NCBI GenBank assembly: GCA_008921705.1
Contig: VFFE01006711.1
Coordinates: forward strand, 69,172 to 133,171
Reading direction: 5' to 3'
Source: Burhinus oedicnemus
Lineage: Eukaryota > Chordata > Aves > Charadriiformes > Burhinidae
DNA length: 64,000 nt
Of this stretch, positions 25,152-38,000 are shown piece by piece. The notes beneath the pieces were generated by a model. The model did not search any database and was not told the DNA's origin. It saw only the letters and a list, made by a program, of their open reading frames with translations. Positions within the stretch are counted from its first letter, which is position 1; the number at the start of each line of letters is the position of its first letter. Both the position numbers and the translations under genes were made by a program.

Positions 25152-25161
25152 CCCCCCCCCC
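25152..25161. repeat. Poly-C run (C10)
   Basis: T9 (25141-25149), AG, then C10 and GAAAA. Simple-sequence tract. Confidence 0.85.
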
Positions 25162-28100
25162 GAAAATTCTGATAACACTGTGAGAAATTCTGGTTACACT
25201 GCAAGTTGTATCTTGTTTCACTAATGTGGTCTGCGTGGATAGCTGCAGACACTTTTTTTTTTCTTTAAATGAAGGACTCAACTACTCTAAAATCCATGAA
25301 TTTTATAACACTCATACTGTTTGTGTGAAGGGTTTATACAGTGCTGCAGTTAATACTAAGCAAATACTAACAGCGTGTGTTTCCTAAATATTTGTTATAT
25401 GTGGTAAGTGATTTTTCTGACTGCAGCTACAGCCTTCGATGTTCTTTGTTGTGCAAGGCATTCCTTAGCAGAGAGAAAAGGCTTCTTCAGTAGTGGAAAA
25501 GAAACAATGCATTTTTTTATCTTGAAGCTATTAGACAAGAGACCTTGCTAAAACAGTGATTCATTAGTGGGGCCAGCATGTACTTAACTCACTGAAGCTG
25601 CCTTCTTACGAAAAAAAAAAAAGTCCTTTTAGCACATGCTGAACTTTTAGGAATAGTCCCATTGAAATAGAAGGTAAATGTTGAACTTCGCCGACTCAAA
25701 ACTGATTGCTTCTAATGAAAAAAACAAGTGTATCCCGTGCATAGTCTGATCTGTTCCTTGCAAAGCAGAGCAGTTGGAACAATGAACTGTAGAATGCATG
25801 TAATTGGATTTATTAAAATAATTAATGGATTTGTTCATTAATTTCTGATGATTTTCACATTCTAGAAAAGAATGAACAGCAACATGTGTTGAATAAATTG
25901 TTTATAATTTATTTGCTCTTCTCCATCTAGGGAAAAAAAAAAGTGTCTCCATAAATACACAGGATCTGCAGAGCTTCCCACAGTCTATGAATGCCAATTT
26001 CTTTCTAAAAGCTTCCGACTTCCAATTCTTGTGTCTTTATTGAACAAAATTAAATCCTTTAACCAGACATTGCAGGCAATGTCTTATTACAAAAGGATGC
26101 TTTGAAAATAAAAATGAGAGCAAATTCAACCATTTTTTACAATTTAAACTGATGACCTATTGCTGTTACTTGGTATTTTTCTGAATTACAGTGTTTTCTT
26201 AAGGAAACTACAGAAAATGGTGAGTTAACATAGCGATGTATAAGCCCTAGCAATAAGAGAGGTGGAAACCTTGTTTTTCAGCATTCTCTCTTTTCGCTGA
26301 ATTACTGTACTACCTAGTTGTATGACTGATGACACAGATCAGGGGGAAAAAGATTGTAACACATGGATCTTGCCAAAGACACAGAGCCTGTTTGAGTATT
26401 TGTCAACAAGTCTCCAGAAGAGAGAATCTCCAATGTGCAATAAATCCCTAGGCTTAGGTATGTCAGCATTGGTTTGCTTGTTAGGTGCATAGAGCATTTT
26501 GTCATGGGAAATAAACTGATGTAAATGCTTTTACGTGAAGAAATAGTGTTTGGGAATAATGCACATGTGGGTTAAAAATTAAACTGAAATAGAAATCCAC
26601 ATTGATATCTTGAAAATCCATTTTCGCTAAAGTTTCCAATTCACTTTCCTAGAAACTCACTTGCACTAAGTTTTATGGCCTTTCTTTATAAAAGCCTTTC
26701 AGATAGGTTGCTTTTAAGCCTTGCATAGACAATCATAGACCTATGCAAATAAAAGGTGACTAAGTGGTGGTGGGTACTCTACAACTGGTTTAACTAGAGG
26801 TGTTCTTTGACTCAAAAAGTGCTGCTGGCTAATTTAGACACTGTATCCTTGTACAAAGCACACTGTTCTTTGCAAAGAACCAGTTTGTGCAGCCCATTCG
26901 TCCTTTGTACTTTCAAACCTTTTGTATCTGTGTATCTCTGGTTAATTAATACAATGCTGGGTGATAGTATATGCCAGCAACTTTTATGCTATTAATAGGA
27001 CTAGTCCATCAGATATTTCCTGTGGGTTTGAATTTTTGTATTAGTTTTTTTGGTTCTGTTTTGTTTTCTCTCCCCCTTCCTTTTTGCAGGCCTGCCTTGA
27101 ATTTTCCCTTTATTCCTCCAACTGTTCAGATTTTAATTGCTGTGCAGTACGGTGCCCTCTTTTCTTTCTCTGTAAAGATGAATGAATTACAGAAGCCTTC
27201 TTCTTATTTTACATTTAATGATCGCGATAAGCACCTTTATCACAGCGTGTTAAGCACTGTCCTGTTGTGAGTCTAGCTCCAAGTTAACAGATATTTACTG
27301 TAAATATAATTGCATGGGTTTCAGTGCTGGCTAGATCCCTACCTACTTCACATTCATTTCTATTAATGAGTTTTAAATGAAAGGAATGTTGGCCCAGCCT
27401 TCTGTTCTTTGTAGCATTGGGTGGAAATTGGTGGAGAGAACAGTTGGCAAATATTTCTATCAGTCAAGACAGGAGATTTACCCTTATTAGCTGAAATGAG
27501 AATGATTGAGTGCTACTTTGTATCCTGTGGTATTAGAGGAGTTCATTTGCTTCAGGGAGGTTCTGGTTTTGGAGTGTAAACTGCCCAGTTGCCTAAAGGG
27601 TAGGATCAGGAACTGCATGCTTTACACTGGCCTTTGCACCTGCTTTCCTGAGAGCTGGGGAAAATATCTGTAGAGATGAACAGTTCCACCTGACATTGCT
27701 GTTTCTCTAGAAGCTGCTACCCTCAGTTGCTGAAATCAGATTTGGAACACTTTTAAAAATCCTCTCTCTGACCTGTCTTGCCATGGAAGCTTTCAGAAGT
27801 CTGATGTGATAGCAGGTCTTGATTTTTTTATGCAAAGAAAAAGTTATTTCTTGTGATGTCTTCCTTGTAGGCCTCTGTACATCTTGGTCTGAAGACCATC
27901 AGTTTATATTGGAGAGGTTAGAGCTCAGCAGAGCTCTAGGCACACCTCACTGTAGACTGAGCTAGATCCTGTGGCTGTCAAGGGATGGCATCCTTAGCAA
28001 ATTAGGCACAGTGGGAGACCCAGGGTCTACAGTCGATCAGTCATGCCAATAGCCCAAAGTGCTATTGCAGTCTACTCTTACAGAGATTAAAATCAATTAT

Positions 28101-28234
28101 TCTGTTGCTCTTCTCTTTTCATTTGGAAGGAAAGGTCCTTGTTAGCTGCAGGCTGTGAGTGCCGCCTTCAAAGAGGCAGTCAGAAGAGACCAAAAAGGAC
28201 CAAAAAGGCATTGTCTCACAGATGTGAATGGTGG

Positions 28235-28276
28235 TTTGTGTTTTTTGTTGTTGTTGTTTTGTTTTGTTGTTTTTTT
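28235..28276. repeat. T/G low-complexity tract
   Basis: Interleaved TTG and TTTTG units (TTTTTTGTTGTTGTTGTTTT and similar). Intronic simple repeat. Confidence 0.75.
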
Positions 28277-31200
28277 AAATGTAGTAGTGCCCAGGAGATT
28301 TCAAGGAGATGTTTAATAAAAGTATTTTCTTACCTTTTGAAAGGGAGGAATCACCTTGTACTGAACTGTTGTGCAGATTGAAACATAAATTTCATCAAAT
28401 TAAAACTTTTGTTTGGATTAATCACCGTATAGCGTAGGAAGGTATATGAAGAAGCCCCTGGATTTGTTTTAAATATCTCCTACGGTATGACCACAGGTAA
28501 TGATTCTTCATAGCCTTGTCTTTTACTTCAGAGAGAATATTTTGGAGAGAGGGGGTCAAGAGAATGTGAGGTGGGACTCTTCCACTGGTTTTACTAATCT
28601 GATAGGCAGTTTGGGGTAGATAGGACTTACACATGCCTTTTCTTCAAGGGTCTTCCAGTGGGAGAACATAGAGGTTCTTCCTTACCTGTATCTTCTCTAA
28701 TTATAGTGATCTACATCTGTTTCAGCAGTTTTGGCTTAAGATTTCACCTCCTGATCAGAAAAGTTGAAATCCTGAAACTGCAAGGTTCAGAATTACTATC
28801 TTAGATTATAGGAGTGGTTCAGTGGACTTCTGGTAACACCATACACATGTAAACAGTTCACTACTTGTAGGAAGGGGGATGTCTCACCCCTTGAATTAAG
28901 ACATTTTTCATTTTCTGCAGTTCAGCATTAGTGATGGGGTAAGTCTACTGCTATTACAAGCCACTATCGATGGTGACTGGAAAGTCTTATATTTTTATGA
29001 TAACACATATCTTACAGTTTTCACTTCTGCTTGTAATATCTTTAGATTCAAGACTAATGCTTCTGCATGTGTAACAAATAATCAAGTATAGACTTGATTT
29101 CCATTTCAGAAGACTGTCTTTTCTGCCCCTCACTCCATATGAAAACAAGGATAAAGCCAAAATTTTTTGTTTGTTTGTTTAGACAGGTAGATTGTTCCTC
29201 ATATGTTTTGGATGTCATCTAACACAGCTGCAGTTCAGTAGAGTTTCAAGAGTTTCACAGGAGTCAATGAAGACCTGTAAAGTGGCAGTGACTGAAGAGC
29301 TGGTGCTGTATTGTTAGTCTCTAATACTGAGTTCATGGGAAACCAATAATTAACAAACATTTGGTCCATGTTAACAAAGCAAAGACAGAGTCTCATCTTT
29401 CAAAGTGAATATTTTGACTTTTGAAGTGTCTGGCAGCATTCACTACCAAACTTCCTGATTCATGGTTATAGTATATGACAGCTCTCACAGTAGCCATTAC
29501 ACGCAAAGCCCTTGCCGTTATTCTACATCCATATCTCTTCTTGGATACGAAGTGAAATCAAAGCCCACTTATTCCGCTGCTGCCCTTGTAAGCCTATCAA
29601 AAAAAGTGGCAGTTTTGACATTTTCCACACTCAAAGTAGTGCTACAGTAAGCTGTTGTATCTCACAGAAGTCTCCAAGGGCACACTGAGAGTTGAAACTA
29701 ATGATAGGGAAGTATGAGCCATGGAATTCAGCTTTAGAGCTAAGATTCACCCAGGCTGAGGGTTTCAAAGGTATTCTTTCCATTCTGACTCTGACCCCTG
29801 TTTTCTACAAACTGGACAGTTAAAGTTTATGCCAGATAATCTCTTGTTGAACGTCCTTCAATTTTTTTATCCCTTTTTAATTCCTTAGTGATTTACCGAA
29901 TATTCTGGAACAGATGATATCCCTTTTGGCAAGGAAGGATAGATGCCAGCAGCTTAGAGAGCACAGGGACGATATGTTGCTAGTTGCAACCCAAATACAG
30001 GCAGCAGGGATTGATGGTAGTGCAAGAATGTGTCTTAACTACAGAGCAGACCTGTTTTATTGTCAAAATTGTAGCTCCATCCATTTCCATAAGTAAGACA
30101 GGCTGTTTAAACCAGGAAAAAAGCCAGTTGCCATAATATTGATTTATTTTTTTTTTCTATGAAAAACTAGCCCCAAGCAGTTGAAAACCAGCTTGTTCAG
30201 TGTCCCATAAAGTTGGACTAAAAATATGTACTGCAGGGTTTTCATTTGCCTTCTGGATTTTGAGCCATTAAAGATACATACCTAAATCTCACTTTTATAT
30301 CATTTCACTGCTCTGTTGTGGTAGGAACATACTTCTTTGATCATGAAATGTGGAAATTGTCTTGTTACTATATGACTTCAAAAGTTGGCCTTGAAGAGAA
30401 AAATAGCATGATACTGCAGCGTAAACATATGATGGCTGGTTTGTTGGGGACTGGAACTAATAATGTCAAAAAATTACAAATTTATAAATATTGACCACAG
30501 GAGCTCTGAACTCACCCTCCCTTGCCAGGCCTGCAACAGTGTCATATGTAATATCTGTTAATTAGCAGATAGCGTAATCTGTAGGGCATGTTTACCAGCA
30601 GACTGCAATTGCTCACTCCTTCTGTAGTCTAGATACGTTATTATGAAGAAATGAATGACTAAATGACAGGATACTTGAGTGTTATACCTTCTGTCTAGCT
30701 GTACTTGGAGTACAAGGAGAAGAAAGTGAAGAAAATAAGCAAGAAAAATATTCTTGATTGTGAGACTTCTGATTGATAAATTCTGGTAAATGCAGAGAGA
30801 AGGACTGATGGCAAAGATTAATGGATGTAATTAGAAAGTTGCCTACTGCTAAGAAAATATGGAATCTGATGTGTATGCAGATAGCATAAGAATTAGAGAC
30901 CAACAAGGGATGACATATATCATATCGCGAATAATAGGTCATTGTGGAAGCAGCCAAGCTTCTTGGCGAAAATGGGAATAATTCAGTGTCTGGTATGGAA
31001 AAAATACTGCAAAAACTGTAAAGAGCTCTTTGTTTTTAGTGCTACTAAGTGAAAAGTTTAGGTTTCTTGTTGCAGGGACAGAGAGATTTCCCAGAGCCAG
31101 AAGAGGGGAAAAAAGTCTTGAGTCACAGATAACACAAAACAGAATTCAAGAGTCAAAAGTTACTGAAAATAAGGCTCTGTAATCCGTATTTTTGCGTCTT

Positions 31201-32022
31201 GAGTCTTTTGATTCCTATCCCTCCACCTCTTTCTCATTAGTAGCAAAAAAAAAAAAATATTAAAACACTTAAGAAGGGCATATAACTTGGGGAGCAAGGA
31301 AAATACAATGCTTACTACAGCTTGGAGAATAATGACGTAGAGAGGCTGGGGGTAGGAATACAGAGAATTATCGTTCTGTTTACCATGACTTGGCTTTCAG
31401 AGGGCTACAGGTCTCCCACAGATTTGCACAAACCCAGTTTTCCTGTGGAGAAGTCTCTTCTACCATGTTCAGAAGTACTGAATTGTGGTCAATTGTTCTT
31501 TTAAAGATGCGGGGGTTTTTTAGGGATGAGTGATAGCAAAGGCAAGAGATGTTGAGGAAGTGTAGCAGTGATAATGGCCATAATTGGAGACAGTGCAGAG
31601 GGCAGTGTAGGGAGATTTATATTAACTGAGTAGATCAAATTCGTTCATAAAGAACTATTGGAGGAGTTCTTGCTATGTATTGTGGTACAATGGATCAGCC
31701 CTAGACCACTGTTTCCCAGGCATTTTTTCATCAATAGAGGAGGGTAATCGGACCATGGCGATTGTTCAGGGCACACTAGTACCTTCACAGTGTTTTTGTA
31801 TACGTTTGCTAAGAGTGACATGTGAGGATTTGAGAGAAATACTTCATAGTAAATTTTGAGTGTGGCCAACTGCTTCCATAAATTTGGGAACAAATATATT
31901 GTTTTCTTGCTTTTTCTTAAACTGCCAGTGCAGTTAAAAAACTGGAGGTGGTGGAATATTTTCAAAAGATAAGACATGTTTAAATTAACACCTTATTTGA
32001 CAAGAAAGAATCAAATTTATGA

Positions 32023-32047
32023 AGTGTTCTATTGCATATAGAACACT
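32023..32047. repeat. Perfect 10-bp inverted repeat, 5-nt loop
   Basis: AGTGTTCTAT, spacer TGCAT, ATAGAACACT. The arms are exact complements. Short enough to arise by chance in a window of this size, so no function is proposed. Confidence 0.9.
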
Positions 32048-35000
32048 ATGAATAATGTATTTTGCTATTTAGAGAAAGAAAAATTTCAAATTGATTGAAA
32101 GTGCTTATTCCTATTCTAACCATTTTTATTTTTTTTTTCTGCTGAGGTCATCCAAGGCTTTTCTGTCTTGGAGAGATTAATGTTAAATTAACAATGTTTT
32201 TGGGGTGAAAAGCTAAAATAATTTTGTTTTGAAAAATTTCCACTTTTAAATTCTTAAGACATTTACCAAGTTAAATCCTACTGAAAACAATGGAACTTAA
32301 ATTACATTCTTAATCACTTTGCTGATTCTTTCATTGTTAAAAGTCTGCCCTTATAACAGTTTCAATACAGTAAAACACTGAATTCTCCTCTGCACATAGG
32401 TATTTAGGTCTCTGTATGCCTCTGTGTAAACATAAAACCTCTTCACAGTCTCCAGTCCCGTATACCTGATTCCTTCATTGGAGGGAGTAAAGAGAATTAG
32501 AAGGGAATTCAGTGGACAACAAATGGCAGTGGAAAAGAGAGGGGGGAATGATACCAGAAACTTAAGTAATTTATGACTGGTGAGCAACTTAGATGTAGCA
32601 AGAACTTTCAGACATCAGTGCCTTGAGAGGACAATCTCCAGGAATATGCACAAAGAAACATGAAAATAAACTGTGATCTGGTCCTTGCATCCTAAATTCC
32701 CTATGTGCAGGTATTTCTCAGGGTTTTGTCTCTCCTGCTGAATGATGAGATGCTTATGTGCTTGTATTGATTTTTTTTTTTCCCCCCACACAGACAGACC
32801 AAAGATACAGATAGAAAGCAATGGGATATACTCTCCACGATAGTGCACAGTTAACAACAGAAATTGCCTCATTTTTTGATGACTAATCTTGCTTCAAAAT
32901 TAGGAGGTGTATCTTCAACAGACAAGGTTGAAAAAAAAAACCAAACTCAAAACTTTTCCCTGTTTTTAGGGCTCCTTTGCACAGCAAATTGCACAAAGTT
33001 TGAACATTATTTTGATGTATTGGTTTTTTTTTCCAGCCAAAATATGTTTTAGGGCATGGAAGGATTTAGTCTTGAGCATGTGGTGTGGATGCTGGGCTCT
33101 CTTTGCTCATAGATTCAACACTTTCTGTGAACTCTACTCTTTAACATGTTGTCTAGTCTGGATGTAGCTTTCTGGTGAGGACAATCCACTAGAGGTAGTT
33201 CCCTAATAATAGGCATAGCAATGGATTTACACCTGTTTCTGGACATTATGCAGGACTGAGAACTTAATATTGTATTATTGTGACTCATCCTTCTGCATCA
33301 AGCCCAAGCTGCTTCTGTCCCACTTACAAGTTAAGAACTTTAGAAGTAGAGATTATTTTTTTTTCCTCCATGTTTGAACAGCATCTGTTCTTTTGGATTC
33401 TGGTGTACAACTCATCTCCCCTTTATTACTATTACTAATGGTAACTAATGAATGTGATAGCATAGCAAACCTGAAGGACAGCGGTCTATGCTTAGTTTTC
33501 GGCACTTAGGGAAGAAATGCAAGCACATCCATATGCCCTCCCTAATGTAATGTTGTTCAGCTCCCAGAAAGAAAAGAACAATTGCAGATGAACCAAAGGC
33601 AGCCAGACAGTATCATCTGGGGAAGAAAGTGTAACAGTTTCTCTGCCTACATCTTGAGATCCTTGGCCATTTATGGGTTTTGTGTTAATAGGTACTTGAG
33701 AAGAAATATTGTCAGTCCTAGATTATGAATGCCATTAAATATATGTTTTGCTAAGGTCAGAAAATAATCAGCTGCAAAGACAGGAACCGAACACAGGATT
33801 TTGGTGGCAATCGTAGCCAAAAAATCATCTTTCTCCTAATTTATGTAATTCTGTAAGGTCTGATCTCCTTTTATACCATTTCTTCTGGCAGGGAATCCCA
33901 AACTGCATCCCATCCATGCAAGTTTATACCATTCATTTATATTGCTAAAAAAAAAAAAGTCTTTTCACCACAGAAAAAAAAAAAGGAGCAGAAAGGAAAG
34001 AAGGAAACATGATTCAAAGCATGCTTGGGAGAAGCACTAGGCCATTGTGGAAGGATAAAGAAAGCTTAAATCAGTCATCCAATGTAGCAGTGGGCAAAGT
34101 TCACAAATCGTCTGCTGCCCCAGACATCTGTGTGTCTAACACTAGTGTGCACTGCAATATTCCTTTTTCATCTTGAAAATAAATAAATTTCTCCCACACC
34201 TTTTGAAATGTGTCTGGCATTTCGAACCTTGGAGCTGAGAGCTATCTTCCAAGTCATGTCTCTTGTTAAAGTATTTCACCATTCTCTTTTTATAATACCT
34301 CTACCAGCAAAACTCTTCCATGTGTTTCAGGATGCCAAACCTTTCCTTTTGCTAACGTTTCAAGCCTGTTACTGACATTTACAAGTTCTCACAGGAGCAT
34401 TCAGTCAATTACCACCAAAGACTCCCATTGTTCCAAGGAGACTGACCTTTCCCCTTGGGCACCAATTAAAATCTATTACTTTTATTCCCATAGTGCTTGC
34501 TGTAATTGGAGCCCTGGCTCTTTGCCAGGTAGGATTTGTTGGGTTTTCATCTCCTTTTCTTTTGTTACTGAAACTTTGCTAAAGATAGCAAGAGTGAAAA
34601 TTCCAAAACATATGTATATACTTTGGGGAAAACATGATTTTAATAAAGCTTTTAAATTAATCTCTATCACTTGTCATCAGGAGTATAAGAAAAATTGAAG
34701 TGAAACCCTAGATTTGTTTCACATGATGGCATGGCTTGCTTGCTTCCTCTTCTTGTTTTCGTCCTTCAGCTAATGCGCTCCAGTTATTCAACAGCAGAGA
34801 TTTGCCAGCAACTGAAGGACAAACATGCTGTGGGCCTTGCGAGTACCTAATTACTGTGCTCTGAAACTTGAGGGGTGAAAGGTGGAGAGCTGTGTACCTG
34901 TTGAGTGTCTTGAGCCTCAAGGCTTGTCCTTTCTTGTATTGCAAACTGATAGAAACCAGGATGGTTAGTACTGTGTTACTAGTAGCAAAGCTGCATATTT

Positions 35001-38000
35001 CAGTTAAAATTCTTGCGGTAAAATTATACTTTTGTGCTTATTAACTCTTTCTACCAAATTATGGTTCCTCTTTCAGTTGGAATTTATGGGTGTAAAAGCA
35101 ACTGCTGATCAAGTATGGAGGGTTTTTCCTGTATTGAAGATCTTTGGAGAGCTAGTCAGACATCACATCAGTCAGAATATGATTTTTGTGAAAAATCAGG
35201 ATTTTGAAAAATATGTTCAGGTGTCTGCTTTTTGTCATCTCTTCTTGTTTGAGATCTTTGAGGTTGTATGAAAACTTTGTATGTTCAACGTATTGACAAA
35301 CCCTCAACACTTCTTACGGAAAAAAAGTTGTATGTTATCTTGATACTTATCGTAGAAGGTAATTCAGTTTTTAAGACCAGCATAGTATATGGGCTTATGG
35401 TATAGATGGTTAGGTATAAAACAGACATTGGTAAGTTGGCCAAAGGTTTCTAAATCATTATGGTGACAAAGAATTTTGAGAAATTCAGTGTTCATCAGTT
35501 TGCGCAAGTCTAATTACAAGAGAATTTGACTTGCTTAGAAAATGGCCAGTATAATACCTGCCAATATCTCCTTGTCTGATAGCTATAAAGCAACTTCTGG
35601 TTCCTTTTGCTTCCTGTTTTTGGTATAAGGCAGCCTGGTTTTTTGCTTATTCACTTGTTTTTCTCAAGTTTTTTAATATTCTACTAAGTAAGTGGACCAT
35701 ATTTTGTTGACATTTTTGTGCAGAATGATTTCCATGCCTTCATGTCTAAGTCAAATAATCATCAAGACCTTCAGTTACCAGCTGGCACCAAATAACTTTA
35801 CACTTGGTGTCTTAGATCACAGGTGGTTCTAGGAATGTGCATGGTAAGATCAAGAATTAATTTTTGCTTCACCCACAAAACTCTGTGTGGCACCTTGAAT
35901 AGCTAAAATTACAGACAATGCTTTTCCTGGGCTTGTGTTCTTCCTTTACTGGAACTTGATGAAACATTAAATTTCCTTTCTCACAGCAACTTGAAACTGT
36001 CCTTTTTTTCCCCACACTAGATGGGTTTTAAATGAACAAAGGCTGTGAACAGCCACTAAGTGGCTTCGCTGTTGAGAAGGAACAAGAGAAACCTTTCTTC
36101 TCTGGTCTGAGGAGGGTTCCAGGTCCTAGGAAAAAGTGTTGCTTGTGCATTTTGGTTTCACCTGTACCTTTTATCTTAAGTTTTCCATCTCTCTGCAGAT
36201 TCAGAGAACCGCTTTTCCACCATCTTCCCTAGAACAACGCTACCAATACCTTGAAGTACTGACAGTCCTTTATACCATTCTGGACTTCTGATGCTCTTTT
36301 TGTTTGCTTGTTTGCTTTTGCCAGTTCCAGAAGGTTGTTTTAGATGTGAATCCAGGCTCAAGATTGATTTTTATGTCTAATAAACCTGGAAAAATAAAAC
36401 TTTCTGAACGGGGGGCTGAATTAACTGCAAGAACAGATTTGTGGAGCCCTGCTAGATACTATTTCATATATTATGAGGAAAATAAAAAATATTGAAAACT
36501 AAAAATAAAAAGTATTTTATAGAAGAGTTTGAAATTTCCCTAGGGATAAACTAAAACCCCTGTCTATTTCCTTTTTTTTTCTTGTTTTTTTCCTGGCCAT
36601 CAAAAAAGGTAACTAAAAGATTATGACTTAGGAGGCAACCCCCCAGGGATGAATGCAAACCTTCTATCATCTGAAGCCAGCGGGAGGCAACTAGGTTTGC
36701 ATGTTAAAGAGGCAGTTTATCATCTGTGCCATTACGTGCTTTAATATTACAAATCCAAAGCAACACCAGTTAATTATTAAGTCTTTTTATATGGGGGGTA
36801 AAACCAACCTTGATTCATTATAGCCAACATAAAGAGAAACTGAAGTATTGTATTCAGGCTTTCCTGAGTGGACTAAGAGGTGGAACTCGCCTCAGCCTTT
36901 TCGCTTGCTAAGAGTTTCCTTCAGAGCTGAAGAGAACCATTGAAGATGATGGTGAAGGTGTGTGTCTGTAGGGGGGGGAAGTCCAAGAACCTCTTTCTAA
37001 TGAACAATAATAGAACAAAATATGTCATAGGCTTTATGGGGTTGAGTACCACCTGACCTGAGGTTATTGGTATCTAAAGAATGTTTGATATTGGCCTGAA
37101 GCTTATAATAATGTTTTTGTTACAGAAGCAGTGTTTAGCTTCTGTAAGCCTTTCTAACTGGGTTAGTCTGAGTTTGTGTTTTTGCTTAACTTCCACATTG
37201 TTTTCTCTGGTACCAAGCTGTTGCTCTGACAGCTAGGAAAAGCCAGTGTGTAACAGTTCTCTGGAAACAACTGCCATTGAGAAATCTCCCACCCTGTCTT
37301 CACACTTCAAACTCTGACAGGAGGTGTCATTGGCTGCATTAGGAGGGAGGTAGCAGATACTAGGGGTTTGGACTTGGCACCTGAGTTCATGCCATACTAA
37401 GACAGATATTTGCATTAAAGCATTTTTAAATGTCTTAGGAGTGTATGTACCTCTTTTCCTGATTTTGCAGGCAGCCTGAAAAGTATCTCTGAAACATGTG
37501 AATTGCCTTGTATATCCCAATGAGCTCTTAATTCCAGTTCTAGGTAATTAAACAGTCCCTCTTCAGTTTTAACCTTGCTGTGATATAATATGCGATTAAC
37601 TCACTGACATCACGTCTAAGCTGATGGATAACCCTGATTCATTTGCTATCCATTATACGTGTCATGTACTGCAATAAACATTTTCCCTTTACAACAAAAT
37701 TAAGTTGGAAGGGTCACCCTTACCAGCAGAATTTGGACAGGAAATTAAAATCACAGGTGAATTTGGCGTACAGGTAAAGCCTGTAGCTATGATCACTAGT
37801 TACACTGGATAGGTGTACTTTCGTATCCACAGTAACTCTGCAGCTCACATCCTCTTAACAAACAGCAGAAGGTTTGTAAAAGCATTTTTTTCTCTCCTAG
37901 TGGTTGATAATGATCAAGCAGTGTATGTTAACTGGCTAGTAGCGTGTACTATGCTTGTCACAATAGAGACCCACAAACCCACAGGCAGCAAAGTAAAAAC

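Noticed and set aside
27091..27171. Cryptic exon-like block with a good pyrimidine tract and AG, cysteine-rich in one frame
   Set aside because: No similarity to SorCS proteins and only a weak donor; introns of this size contain many such pseudo-exons.
29914..30096. 60-codon frame after a splice-like 'ttccttag'
   Set aside because: No match to SorCS exons and no donor at a sensible position.
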